Positions 33,412 through 44,999 of a stretch of 64,000 nt of DNA are shown here, piece after piece. Where the stretch lies: positions 1,184,344 through 1,248,343 of the forward strand of contig MNCI01006555.1 in NCBI GenBank assembly GCA_015680685.1. Reading direction: 5' to 3'. This DNA is from Gnetum montanum (taxonomy: Eukaryota > Streptophyta > Gnetopsida > Gnetales > Gnetaceae). Position 1 is the first letter of the stretch. Every line of letters starts with the position of its first letter. Made by a program: the position numbers and the translations under genes. The notes below the pieces were generated by a model that worked only from the letters and a program-made list of their open reading frames with translations, was not told the DNA's origin and did not search any database.

Positions 33412-34680
33412 ATGTCCAAAACCCGAAGAATAAATTGGAGAGAAACGGAGGCCTGAGTCAATGACCAGATGAATGCCCTTGAAGATTAGATTAATGAGAT
33501 TAGGGGTGTTCAAGAAAAAATTCATCACTCAAACTAGGGGTTCTAGATAGAGATGCAAAATACATTTGAGAAAATTAGGAAATTATCCTAGAGTTAAAAG
33601 GATAAATGGTCATACGTGCAAAGAAAGATGAATTCCTTTTTGGACTCGATCAAGTAATTAATCGACCATCTCATTCAACCTTCAAATCCTACCCATGATC
33701 TACCTAGGGAAAAACATCAAGATCAAGATCAAATTTCCCTAGCGATCCACACCAAACACAACCCCTACCTATTAGTGGATAGGATACCAAAATCCTTCTT
33801 ATAGGCCATAGAACAAAAACCGAAGGTGAGGGATATGGGAATTCGCTTAATTCACCTAGAGAATCATTGACATAAGTTCATGCTAAGAAANACTTAATTC
33901 ACCTAGAGAATCATTGACATAAGTTCATGCTAAGAAAGTAAAATTAAATCATTATGATAGAGCCCATAGATCCAGTTCTAAGGTAAAGGATTGGCTTGAT
34001 ACAATGAAAAATTACTTCGATATGTTGAATTTGTCAAGCCATCAACATTTAGAAGTTATCTCCTTGTATTTAAGAGGACTTGCGACAACATGGTGGAATG
34101 GACTGAGATCTCAAGGTTTGATTACAAATTGGCTTAATTTTTATCGATTTTTTAAATAGAAATTTGTTCATGATTCCTTCTTCAAAGAGTGCAAAATGAG
34201 ATTTGATTCCTTAAGGTTGGGAAGGCGATCCATAGAAAATTACTACAAGGAATTCTGTGATCTTTCTTAATATGTAAGTTACCAAGATGAGGGAGAATTA
34301 GCTTCAAAATTCATTGGAGGGCTACATGTTCAACTATCTCCCCAAACACGAGCCCTTAATCCTCAAACCATTGATGAAGCATATGGAGTTGCTAAGGATT
34401 ATGAGGAATCAAATTAGATACAAGCTACCCTTTGATAAGAAACTCTTTGACAAACTACCTTTCTACAAGCAATGGTAGAGGAGACACCAACCAAAAAAGC
34501 TCGATTAGGATTAAGATGTTTCGTTTGTGGGGAAGATCATTTCAAATGAAGACTGCCCAAAATTTCAAGCAAAAATACAAAGGACCAACCAAATCAAGAA
34601 TAAAAAACCCAATCCAAACATTAACAAAGGAAAAATTCAAACCACCACCACAATAGTGAAGAAGATATCTACATCAACTA
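33412..34680 (+). pseudogene. Gag of chromovirus H
   Basis: ATG at 33412 opens MSKTRRINWRET, then a helical N-terminal region and a Retrotrans_gag core (WLDTMKNYFDMLNL, LYLRGLATTWWNGL, about 33990-34130; FIGGLHVQLSPQTR near 34310). A zinc knuckle CFVCGEDHFK then DCPKF lies near 34525-34565. In-frame stops and one frameshift occur. A second frameshift is probably an assembly artefact, caused by the 45-bp duplication around the N at 33891. A basic Lys/Asn/Thr-rich linker leads to protease. Confidence 0.87.
33846..33937. repeat. 45-bp perfect duplication around a single N (probable assembly artefact)
   Basis: The 45 bases 33846-33890 recur exactly at 33893-33937, separated by N and one A. This looks like an unmerged contig overlap. 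It shifts the gag frame of element H. Confidence 0.85.
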
Positions 34681-34689
34681 AATCACATT

Positions 34690-35117
34690 TGGGTAAATTT
34701 CAATTTTCTTTACTGATTTTTGAAGGTTCAATTAAGGGCAAACAACTTAAATTTTTTATTAATAGTGGTACTAGTGATAACTTTATTTATCCAAAGTTAA
34801 TTAATATATTGAAATTAAGTTTACCTTCCAAGAAAATTATTAAGATAGAATTGGTAGATGAAATGATTATGAGCAAGCATACCAGATATGGAGAAATTAA
34901 CTTTACCTTGAAAAATATGCCTTTTGTTGATGAATTCTTTGAATTTGAACTAAGTGCTATTGATGTAGTTTTAGAAATTTCTTTCCTACAAAAATTTAAT
35001 ATTACTACCCACTTTGGAACTCGTATTTTAACAGTTCCAACCACTGATGGAGTCAAGGTTCTAAGGGGGGTAGGAACAACAAAGAAAATTCATATGATAA
35101 CTATTAAGCAAGCTTAA
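34690..35117 (+). pseudogene. Protease of chromovirus H
   Basis: The ORF 34527-35117 shows FFINSGTSDNFIYPKL where the retroviral-type active site should read D-S/T-G, so the catalytic Asp is Asn (a G-to-A change). Further on come an EINFTLKNMPF strand and VVLEISFLQKFN, equivalent to the conserved ILG-W-L region. The frame itself is open, but the missing Asp means no activity. Confidence 0.85.
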
Positions 35118-35159
35118 ACATTAGTTAGAAAAGGTGTTATGATGTTGGTTGTTAAAGTA

Positions 35160-36650
35160 ACCCAACCTTAGAAATCTTTAGGTACTGAGATTCTGAAAGG
35201 ACTTAAGGAATATAAAGATTCAGTATTTAGTGAAACTAGAGAACTACCTCCGAAAAGAACTATCGAGTATGCTATTGATATTTTTCCTGGTATACAACCT
35301 ATTTCAAAAGCCCCTTATAGATTTTTCTACTTCTAAATTAAGAAAATTAAATGTGCAATTAGACCAATTATTGGAAGAAGGAAAAATTTGACCTAGCGTA
35401 TCACCTTGAGGTATAGTAGTCTTATTCATTAAAAAGAAAGATGGTACACTAAGATTATGCATTGATTATAGAGCATTGAATAAATTAATGATTAAAAATA
35501 CTTATCCCTTGCATAGGATCGATAATTTTTTTGATCAACTTACATGTTCATGTTATTTCTCAAAGATTTATTTAAAATCAAGTTATCACCAAATAAGGAT
35601 CAAGGAGAAAGATATTGAAAAAACTACTTTTAGAACCAAGTATGGATTATAAAAATTTGTTGTGATGCCCTTTGGATTAACTAATACACTTGCAACATTC
35701 ATGGCATTAATGAATAATACTTTTTGTGAATATCTTGATCAATTTGTTATAGTATTATGGATGATATACTTGTTTATTCTAAGTCAAGAGAAGAACATGT
35801 CAAACATTTAAAAATTACATTAGAAATTCTTAAAGAGCATTAGTTAAAAGGTAAATTGAGTAAATGTGAACTCCTTAAGGAAGAAGTTTCATACTTAGGT
35901 CATATAGTTTCTAAAAAAGGATTGCAAGTAGATCTAGCAAAAATTAGTGTAATCTAGGATTGGCCTAAATTAAAAGATGTTATAGTGCTTTGCAACTTCT
36001 TAGGTTTAGCCCATTTTTATCAACATTTCATTAAAGATTGTTCTACCTTGGTAGCCCCATGGACTGACCTTTTGCAAGAGAAAAGTATGTTCAAGTTTGA
36101 TGAGAAATGCAAGGAATCATTTCTCATATTAAAGTTTTTACTTGCAACAACAACTATTTTGAGAATTTCGGATGAAGAATTACCATTTCAAGTATCCACA
36201 AATGCCTATGAAATAGGAATCACTGAAGTTCTTTTACAAGAAGATAAAGTGGTATGTTATGAATCTCATAAATTATGAGGAGCTGAGGTAAATTACTCAA
36301 CCCAAGATTTAGAATTGCTAGCAATTGTTCATGCTTTGAAAGTTTGGAGAAATTATCTTTCCAAAAAAAGGTTTGTACTAAAAAAAAATCATAAAAGTTT
36401 GGAGTATTTATAGAAACAGCCTATTTTGAATACTCATCAAAGACGATGGATAGAATTATTGGCTGAATATGATTTTGAAATCAAATATATTCCCAGTAAG
36501 AAAAATGTGGTAGTCAATGCCCTTAGTCAAATGTGGAACTTAATGATAAGTATGGTAATGACCCCTATGGAAGAAGAAACCAAGGAAAAAATAAAAGAAT
36601 ATTCATATTTTAAAAATATTTTAACCAATATTTCCTATACACCTTAATAT
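35160..36650 (+). pseudogene. Reverse transcriptase and RNase H of chromovirus H
   Basis: RT blocks occur in order: [18 protein letters not shown] (about 35430-35485), [20 protein letters not shown] (35583-35645), MPFGLTN (35664) and MDDILVYSK at 35757, reached only after a frameshift. The thumb, then RNase H, follows (36240-36530), ending WIELLAEYDFEIKYIPSKKN. After this VVVNALSQ replaces the usual V-A-D-A-L-S, so one catalytic Asp is Asn. Multiple TAG/TAA codons are present. Confidence 0.88.
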
Positions 36651-36659
36651 CAGCTTACC

Positions 36660-37540
36660 TCTAATGGTTTATTAATGAAAGGATAAAGAGTGTGCATACC
36701 AGAAGGAAATTGGAAACTAAGGTTGTTGTGTAAAGCACATGAAGTACCATAAGCAGGACATCCAAGTTATATTAAGACCTATATTATAATTCCTAAATCT
36801 TATTTTTGGCTCGGAATGAAGAATGATGTGTCCTCATACATTAAAAATTATCTAACATGCCAAAGAATAAAAGCTAAATAGAAGAAACCCAGTACATTAT
36901 TACAACCTATGGAAGTCCCAACCTAGAAATGAAAAGATATCACTATGGATTTCATTATGGGATTGCCAATAACCAAAAAGGAAAATGACTCAATTTTCAT
37001 AGTGGTTGATTATCTGTCAAAGATGGCACATTTTATAGCTTTGAGATCTACAAACACAGCAGAAGAAGTAGCCTAAAAATTCGTACATGAAGTATTTTGA
37101 TTACATGGTTGTCCAAAATCTATCACCTCAAGCAAAGTTCCCAACTTCATATCCAAATTTTAAAAAAATTTCTTTAGAGAGCTTGGAACCTAGTTAAAAT
37201 TTAGCATAGCTTATCACCCTAAGATTGATGGACTAACCAAATGTGTGAATAGACTATTAGATAATATCCTACAAAGCTATGTTAGGAGTAGACCAAAAAC
37301 ATGGGAGAATTATTTTCATCTAGGAAAATTTTCCTATAATAACAATTATCAAGATTCTATACATCAAACACCATTCGAGGTAGCATATGGATGTAATTAT
37401 CATACACCATTAACTTGGGTAGATCCAACCTTAAGAATAGAAATGAAAATAATGGAAAACATTATCACAAGGGTTAAAAAAAATTTCCAAGCTACCCAAG
37501 ATAAATATAAAGGATACGTAGATCAACATTGACTTAAAAA
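36660..37540 (+). pseudogene. Integrase of chromovirus H
   Basis: A zinc-binding relic (AGHPSYIKTY, YLTCQRIKAK, about 36750-36870) is followed by MDFIMGLPITKKENDSIFIVVDYLSKMAHFIAL (36945-37045; first catalytic Asp). PKSITSS then replaces the usual I-V-S-D-R-D, and HPKIDGLTKCVNR (about 37210-37255) has Lys where the catalytic Glu should be. The ORF 37245-37532 gives the C-terminal helix region (QTPFEVAYGCNYHTPL). Two of three catalytic residues are lost. Confidence 0.87.
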
Positions 37541-37960
37541 ATAATTTCAAGTAGGATATCAAGTATTACTGAGAGTAAAACCTACTAGAAGTTCTCTTAA
37601 ACTAGGAAAATATACTAGATTGACATCTAGATTTTGTGGACCTTTTGAAATCTCTAAAAGCATTGGCAAAGTAGAATATTGATTAAATCTTCCAGTAACC
37701 TTAAAAATTCATCCAGTTTTTCATGTGAGCTTGCTAAAGAAATTTCATGAAAATTATGTACCATATGTGTTGGATTGAAATACCTTGCCATTACAATCCA
37801 ATGCTAGTTTTGAAGTTAGATCCATTGTTATTAAGAACCAACAAACCAAGAAATTATGAAATAAAACTATCAACAAAGTACTTGTTCAATGGTTAAATTG
37901 TGATCAGCAAACAGGAAGTTTATTTTAAATACTTACGTCCAACTTTTTGAGCATCATGAT
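37541..37960 (+). pseudogene. Integrase C-terminus with chromodomain relic
   Basis: RLTSRFCGPFEISKSIGKV and HPVFHVSLLKKF (about 37618-37745) are the GPY/F module and the usual end of plant chromovirus integrase. Then FEVRSIVIKNQQTKK and NKVLVQWLNCDQQ (about 37810-37915) fit a chromodomain, with the K-V-L-V-x-W strand. It would guide insertion to particular chromatin. Stops occur at 37857 and after. Confidence 0.75.
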
Positions 37961-38140
37961 ATTAAATGATAAATTTTATTTATTATGGATGTAATAAATT
38001 ATGTTTTATAATTTCTGATCTTATATTTGTACAGATGATAATGAGGAAAAAAAAGGAAAGGAAGCTAAGGAGCATAATAATGAAGCAACAATTGAGCAAC
38101 TAGACATAGAAGAAGTGCTTGAGGATGAGCTAGATGCTTA

Positions 38141-38152
38141 AGGGGGGTAGAT
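38141..38152 (+). other. Polypurine tract of H
   Basis: AGGGGGGTAGAT directly before the 3' LTR TG. Confidence 0.85.
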
Positions 38153-38661
38153 TGTAATGTCCCATCCCTTGTTAAGCATGAAAATAATTGTAAATAATGT
38201 AATTAACCTTCAAATGAAGGGGCATATCATTATGAGGAGTTATGATTATTCATGTATCCCTCAGGAAAGGATGTGACATATGCCATTTAAGGTTAGGGTT
38301 AGAGGTCATGCCAAGCATGGAGTTGCAGAGCCAGGAGAGGCAAGTAATGGGAGCTAGGTGAAGCACGATAAGAAGGGACTAATCACCCCTTTGGTAGGAT
38401 AGCCTAACTATGGTGGTAGTTCCGAATTACCTTTAAGGATTAAGTGGCATGGAAAGATAACCTAGAGGGCATTACAATACTCTCTTCTATTAATAAAATC
38501 TCTCTGTTTTCCTTACTTCATTCTTTAGTACCAATTATTTAAATACCAGTTAATTCATTTATTAAATAATTATAATGTTTCCAGTATATTATCTAAGAAA
38601 ATGATGAATGAAATAAATTAAGTGATCATATTTTTATGACATCTAAGAACAAGATGTCATA
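38153..38661 (+). repeat. 3' LTR of element H
   Basis: 509 bp, starts TGTAATGTCCC and ends GATGTCATA. It pairs with 28643-29150. Confidence 0.92.
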
Positions 38662-38666
38662 GTAAT
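38662..38666. repeat. Right target-site duplication (GTAAT) of element H
   Basis: Matches 28638-28642. Removing H and one copy restores TTTGGTAATCCAATAG, the conserved LTR motif of element E. Confidence 0.88.
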
Positions 38667-39066
38667 CCAATAGTGACATTGCTTGATTCACTCAGTAGTA
38701 ATACCACTTGGTAATCCTAGTGATAACTACATGAGTCCAAGGCATGTACAGTAGGCCAAGACTAGATATCCATCTCACTACACTAAGTTAGACTCATGCT
38801 TTTCTAGTTAACTAGACTTATATTTTTTTCTATCATATTTACCTTTAGGAGTACTAAGAGCCCTACATAATCAACCAGTCATATGCTTCACCAAGAGTTA
38901 AACCATATAGTTAGACTTTACTAACTAAAAGTGGGAAGACAAAAATCTCAAACTTAACATAAATTACTAGAATAATTACATTGTCCATTTGCGAATTATG
39001 ATCTGGTCATGTGTAGACACTCATAACTTGTATGGTAAAGTTTTGGAATACCTCCATCACTCATCA
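38667..39066 (+). repeat. 5' LTR of element E, second part
   Basis: Resumes CCAATAGTGACATTGC, carries the second TTGGTAATCC motif, and ends ...CCATCACTCATCA, as do LTR C (51163) and LTR A. Confidence 0.75.
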
Positions 39067-39067
39067 G

Positions 39068-39085
39068 TAGCATCATTGTCGAGGA
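39068..39085 (+). other. Degenerate primer-binding site of element E
   Basis: TAGCATCATTGTCGAGGA, alignable with TGGCRCCGTTGCYRGGGA (tRNA-Asp type) in the sister elements, with several transitions. Confidence 0.6.
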
Positions 39086-39208
39086 TGTATCAATGTGTGC
39101 TAAGTAATTAATGTTATAAAGTTCATTGTGTTAATAATCACAAAGTTCATTTTTACACCTTTAATTAATTTTAATAACACACACATAACTAAGTGTTATA
39201 TATACAAT

Positions 39209-41640
39209 ATGTCTTCAACACTTAAGAAGAAATTATCACCAACTAAAGAGCCACACATGGGTAATGATAGAATACATGATGATGATGACTAGGTTGTGCC
39301 TATGAAAACATGAATCTCATACACTCACTGAATCCTTATTACCCTAATTTTACATTCTTCTTTCATCAAGATGAGCAAATGAGGTGGAAAGACTTGCAAG
39401 GGAATATTGTTTTGCCTCTAGAGTGTTCAGCACTAGCCATGCTTCAAGTAGCCTTAAGGGAAATGAATCTGAGCCATGCACAAGAGATGTATCATGTGAC
39501 AAAACACATGAATAGATCATACTAACCCACAAAGGCACAAGTATGAAGAGATGTTGCTATGGAGACAAATCATTTAAATAACAAGGAAAAGAAAGTCAAT
39601 CTTAATGTTATCCTAGAAGAACATGATGATGATGCATTCTTAGCATTAAAATTCCACCATAATCATGAAGCTCATTCATAAATAGCTATTATTCATCTAG
39701 TAGAACCTATCAAAGTAAAACTACATTCAGTCCTTGCAAATACACCAAAAAGAGAGACAAAGGATTCTAAACATAGGTAAACTCAAGGCCTAGAGCTTCT
39801 ACAAGATCAAAAAGAGATGAATTTCAAAGTCATAGAAGAGGAATTAGCTAGCATTATTCTCGAAATACTTCATCTTCCTCCTCACAATCATCAATGGACT
39901 TTGATAGAATAAAATGAAAATTTAGAAATCATGACAAGGAGAGACATCAAGGTCATGATAGACATGAATATTTTCAAAGGCATCTTGATGAAGAAGATGA
40001 TGAGTATGAACTACGAAGAGACATGAATAGGTGAGAAGAAAGTGTGTGATATGAGTACCAAAAGGAATATCATTACAATAGAACATACAAATCCAATTAC
40101 CATGAAGAACCCTTGTTGGCCACTCGTAGTATGATCAACATCAAGGAAGCATCATATATTCCAACCAAGCATGTGAGAGACAGTTGCATCAACTGGCTTG
40201 ATATGAATAATATTAAAAAGTGTGAAGGTGGATATAATGCAAATATACAATATCACCTTTAAGAATTTCATGATTCTTACATCCTTCAAAATATTGAAAG
40301 TAATTAAAAGAAACTCAAGTTGATTCCACAAGACACTCATCAAAGAGGTCGAGAGCTTATACAAATGATTGGAACTAGAGTCAGTTAGAAGATGGAGTAC
40401 CATGCTTAAACTCTCCAATGATAAATATCAAACTTATTCAAGGATGTTCAATCTTAGAAAGAAAATTTAGGAATGGAGGCAAGAAAAATACAAATTCCTG
40501 ATTGCAATAATGGATATATACTACTCTCTTTTGCATAGATGCCCAGGCCATAGACTCTCACAAAGGTAACAAACTATGCACATTATTGATGGGTTAAGGA
40601 CTAAAACAAGAGAAATCCTTGGGGTCTATGCCCAAGAAAGACTATCAAAAATGACCATCCATTGAATTTAGAGGCTAATAGATGATGTAGAGAAGAAGGA
40701 AGATAAGTTGAAAAACAGAGAATCAACTGAGGAATATAATTGAGATCCATCTATCAAAAAATGAGACGTATGAATATGTAACAAGTAAGAGGAATAAACC
40801 TTAGAATATGTGATCCAAAAGAAAACTCTACTAATAACAAAAATGTATCAATGATATAGCAATTAAAGTAGAAAATATATGGGACTCAGTGAACAAAAAG
40901 TTCGCTACCACTTTAAAAATCATAGAAAAAAGAACTGAATAGGTCTTCAATAAGGGAAAGGATAAGGAAAAGAAAAGATACTATGGACATGAAAACTATA
41001 AGAAAAAAGGCAAAGTTTCATTAGTAGAAGAATGTACTGACTCAAGTTCAGAAGACGAGGAAGGATGCAAAGTGTGATAATATGAACATCCTAAGGGATT
41101 TTTCCCTATCATGGTGCATTTGTAAGAGTTTGGAGCATATGAACTCAACTCAAGATTTGTTAAAAAGAAGATGCTAAGATGATTACCTTACCCTTAAGGT
41201 AATTTTAGATAGTCCTTCTAACTAGCTTACTACCCCAAGTGGAGCTTACCCTCAACCATAGGATCAATACAAGTAGCAGTAGCAACAACCACAATCATGG
41301 GAAATGCCACAACCAAGGCAATAGTATTCATATAGGCAACCAGACTCTTATGGATACTATGTGTAGTGTTTAATATCTCCAAGGAATGTTTTAGTTCATA
41401 CTTCTCAATATTATCCACCTAGGTGCTATAGACTTACCACTTCCAGGATGGATTCCAATCTGTATCTACATCAATCAATGGCTAGTACATTAAGTCAACC
41501 TTCCAATCCTCTACCACTAGTGCCATCACCAGCAATGCAAGGAGAGTTGCCATCATAGCCATAGCAAAAGAATGCCACAAGGATGGTAAACATGTAGGAG
41601 GAACTAATCATGAATGAGCCTTAATCTAGAAAATATCTAT
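39209..41640 (+). pseudogene. Gag of element E
   Basis: It aligns block by block with the gag of D (57428-59801). The N-terminal FFFHQDEQMRWKDLQGNIVLP at about 39355-39415 matches FILHQDEQLCWRDLQGNIVLP in D. An Arg/Ser/Glu-rich middle (39800-40130) is followed by EPLLATRSM and DSCINWLDMNNI. The core NDKYQTYSRMFNLRKKI lies near 40420-40470, then YYSLLHRCPGH and IDGLRTKTREILGVYAQ (40515-40640). The knuckle YEHPKG sits near 41085. Several frameshifts and TAG codons break it. The start is chosen by position after the primer site. Confidence 0.82.
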
Positions 41641-41829
41641 TCTTTCAAACAAGTCTAAAAAAGGTTTGAAGGATAGGGAACCCATCTACTTTAGCCTTGT
41701 CCACATACATACCTCCAAGAAACAATAAGCTTCTATTCTGTACTAATGCAAACCTAACAACTGTCATGCTTACTAAAATGGTCACACACTAGATAAAGGT
41801 AGCAACACTTCGCCAAAAAAGAATAGACC

Positions 41830-42270
41830 TAAGAAGTTCCTTAGTGTACCTCTAAATCATAGGCCATAAACTATGTAAAGCTTTACTTGATTCTAGGTCA
41901 GGGGTAAACTTGATATCATAAAACATGTACAAGGTTTGGAATCTTCCACTATTAAAGAAAAGTAACATTCGACTAGAGCTTACAGACTAGTTAATCATAG
42001 TTCCACTAGGATAGGTACATGATGTCAACACTACCATTAGTGGTTGGTCTTATCTTGCTACTTTCTTAGTCATTCATGTGGGAAAAAATAAGGGAGAGTT
42101 TCCTATTATCATGGGAAGTGCTTGGCTTAGCACTATGGATGCTAAGCTTAGAATCATAGACTTGTCCTTGGAAATTTTTGAGGATGAAGCTGAAATCATT
42201 AAACAACATAGAGTTCCATGTATCACATACAACAATAATGGGTGTAATTTTGTGTAGAAAATATGGGTCG
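41830..42270 (+). pseudogene. Protease of element E
   Basis: Reads ALLDSRSGVNLIS (D-S-R where D-S-G is expected), NMYKVWNLPLLKKSNIRLEL, and GEFPIIMGSAWLSTMDAKL (about 42090-42150). It is nearly colinear with the protease of D (56624-57403), which keeps D-S-G. The Gly-to-Arg change and stops suggest loss of function. Confidence 0.82.
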
Positions 42271-42699
42271 TTAAATGAGAGAACAACACAACATGCAAAA
42301 GATATGTCAAAGAAATATGTGTGCAAATATGCTTGTATGTGGTAGCCACTAAACAAGAAGGCACCGAGTGGTTGCTACCAACAATTCAGATCATAAACAA
42401 GCTAGAATAGTTAAGAAGAAGGAACCCCTATACACATTTAGGTCAAGAGGAAGAAATTGAATGGGAATAGCTCAAGATACCAAATAAATTTGAACTAGAA
42501 CCATTGGAGTTAAAGGTCCTACTTGCAACACTAGAATATGCTTTTCTAAATTAGAAAAAGCTAATAATCATTGACACCAACCTAGAAAAAGATAAAAAAA
42601 AGGAAAATATTGGAAGTAGTTGATAAATGATCAATAGCATTTGCATGGTCTTATGATGAAATAACTGGCATTGATCCAAGCATTTTTCAACATTAGATA

Positions 42700-44220
42700 T
42701 ACATAGATCTAACTGTTAAGCCATGACACCAATCATAGAGAATGTTAAATCCTAAGTTTAAGTAGTGAAGTAGGAATTGAAAAAATTATTGAAATAAGAA
42801 TTCATTTATCCCATTACAGATAGTAAATGGATTAGTCCTTTGGTTATTATTTCAAAGAAGGGTAATAAGTGAAGAGTGTGTATTGATTTCTGGTTATTAA
42901 ACTCTACAACATTTAAAGACCATCTTCCTTTGTTATTTGCTAATCAAGTCCTAGATACCATCATAGGACACTAGTACTATAGTTTTCTTGATGAATATAG
43001 TAGATATAACCAAATCTACATTGCACCAGAAGACCAAGAAAATACTACATTCACTAGTCCATGGGGAATGTTCATCTACAAGCAAATGCCTTTTAGTCTT
43101 TGCAATACACCCACTAGCTTTCAAAGACATGTACTAAGAATCTTCCAAAACCAAATAGGGAATGGCATGGGGGTATTTATGGATGATTTTTTAACCTATG
43201 GGTTAGACTTTAAACAAGTATTGTATCATTTAGAGCAAGTATTGAAAAGATGTGTAGAGATAAATGTGAAGCTGAACTGGTAGAAATTCCATCTAATGGT
43301 CCAAGATGGGATCATACGAGGACACAAAGTATCACAAAAGAAGATGGGATCCAGAGAAGATTAGAGTCATACAAAACATCATCCAAAGGTCACAAACTAT
43401 CAAAGATGTTAGATCATCTCTAGGCCACATGGGATATTATAGAAGGTTTATAGAAAATTTCTTTAAAATAGTAAAACTATTGGTAGAACTAACAAAAAAG
43501 GATGCACTATTTTAATGGATGAAATCGTGTGATAAGGAATTTGAAACTTTAAAATAAAATTTAATCAAAACACCAATACTCTAAGCTCTAGATTAGTCCA
43601 AGCCCTTCCACATCATGACAGATGCTTCAAATTGTGCATTGGATGTGGTACTAACATAGTTGGATGACTAGAAAAGGTCATATTACATACATTGTGCCAG
43701 AAATAGCATCATAGGGGCACAACTCAGTTGCACCATCATAGAAAAGGAGCTCATGGAAGTCGTATATGTGTTAGAGAAGTTTACACATTATGTGCTTGGG
43801 TACCCAATTTATGTCCATACAGATCATAGTGTAATAAGATTATTAATGAATACACCAGTGGTAAGTCCCAGGGTGATTAGATGGCTCATCATATTACAAG
43901 AATTTGACATTACCATGATCAACAAGAAAGGCATGGAAAATGTAGTAGCAGATCACTTATCAAAGTTGAGGTGGGAACTGGAGGATCAAGAAGAATTGTT
44001 GTCAGATCAATTTCCCAATGAGAACCTATTAACAAAGGTAATAATGGTTGTTAACTCAATAGAGAAGCCATGGACTATTGATTACATAACCTACTTGACC
44101 ACACAAGAGCTTCCAATTGAGTGGAGTAGGAAAAAAATAGAACAATCCCTTCATAAAGTCAAAAGATACATGGAGATAAATGGGAATCTTTACAAGATAG
44201 GTGCTGATAGATTAGTATGA
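42700..44220 (+). pseudogene. Reverse transcriptase and RNase H of element E
   Basis: RT: RVCIDFWLLNSTTF (about 42875-42915), SRYNQIYIAPEDQENTTFTS (about 42997-43057), MFIYKQMPFSLCNTPTSFQR (43068-43127), and the active-site box VFMDDF (about 43172-43190) with both Asp present. The thumb follows (43201-43530), with GHMGYYRRFIENF. RNase H follows as an open frame 43753-44220 with VHTDHSVIRLLMNTP and KKGMENVVADHLSKL, typical of Athila-like elements. Stops occur upstream, but the RNase H part is open. Confidence 0.88.
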
Positions 44221-44990
44221 TGGTGTGTACTAGAAGATAATCAACAAAGGGTCCTCCAGGATGCACATGAAGGATCATGTGGTGGTCATTAAGCTAGGCA
44301 TAGGATAGCACTTAAACTAATGATGGTAATCTACCTCTAGCCTATCATATTTCTAGACATCCATAACTTCACCCAATCTTGTGGAAGATGTCAGCAAGAT
44401 GGAGGAATAAAAGCCAAAAATGAAGGACCACAATAATGGATCTAGCTATTATAACCATTTGATATTTAGGGAATTGACTTCATGGGATTCATTATGCCAA
44501 TGTCAAATGGGAAAGCTTATATCATAGTGAACATTGATTATTATATGAAGTGGGTAGAGGTAGCTTCAGTTAAAGATTATATAGACAAAACAGCTACCAA
44601 AGTTTTCAAACAATACATGGTAAATAGATTTAGACAATGGAACTCATTTCATAGGTGCTACATTTAAGAAGCTCATGCAACAACTCAGGGTGAATCATAA
44701 ATCAACCACATCATCTTATCCCTAAGCAAACAATCAGGCTGAAGTAACTAACTAAGAAATTATAAGAATATTAACTAGGATGGTTAGTCTTTTTAGGAAG
44801 GATTGGAGCACCAAGTTAAATGATGTTCTATGGGCTTACAGAAATACATGGAAACTTCCCATTAGATAATTGCATTTTCCAATGCTTATTGAATTTTCTA
44901 TGAATGAAATCATTCTTGGTAATAATCTGATATGCAACTTTGAAATTAAAAGAACAAATCAATGAGTCATCATTTCAAATATATCTGGAA
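44221..44990 (+). pseudogene. Integrase of element E (truncated)
   Basis: An HH-CC zinc relic (DAHEGSCGGH, then SCGRCQQDGG; 44259-44408) is followed by GIDFMGFIMPMSNGKAYIIV (about 44471-44530, first catalytic Asp) and KWVEVASVKDYIDKTATKVF. After about 44660 the frame breaks, and the rest is barely readable to about 44950. Sequence beyond 44990 is LINE-like, so the C-terminus, 3' UTR and 3' LTR are missing. Confidence 0.78.
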
Positions 44991-44999
44991 AAGCTTGAT

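Larger units (their letters stand above)
28643..38661 (+). mobile_element. Element H: 10.0 kb chromovirus (Ty3/Gypsy), full-length but degenerate
   Basis: LTRs 28643-29150 and 38153-38661 (508/509 bp) start TGTAAYRTCC and end GATGTCAYA. Target duplication is GTAAT, the primer site is tRNA-iMet type, and a polypurine tract lies at 38141-38152. Plus-strand gag, protease, RT, RNase H, integrase and a chromodomain-like C-terminus are all present with stops. An unusually long leader (29165-33411) holds an antisense gene remnant and a tandem-repeat ORF. Confidence 0.92.
28174..44990 (+). mobile_element. Element E: Athila-like Ty3/Gypsy element, interrupted by chromovirus H
   Basis: The 5' LTR (28174-28642 plus 38667-39066) is split by H. 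It is followed by a degenerate tRNA-Asp-type primer site, gag, protease, RT, RNase H and integrase on the plus strand. RT and RNase H text resembles the Athila branch, from memory. No 3' LTR is visible; the element is lost into LINE sequence after about 44990. Confidence 0.75.

Noticed and set aside
42066-42364. Two overlapping minus-strand ORFs of 96 residues
   Set aside because: Antisense shadows of the protease of element E.
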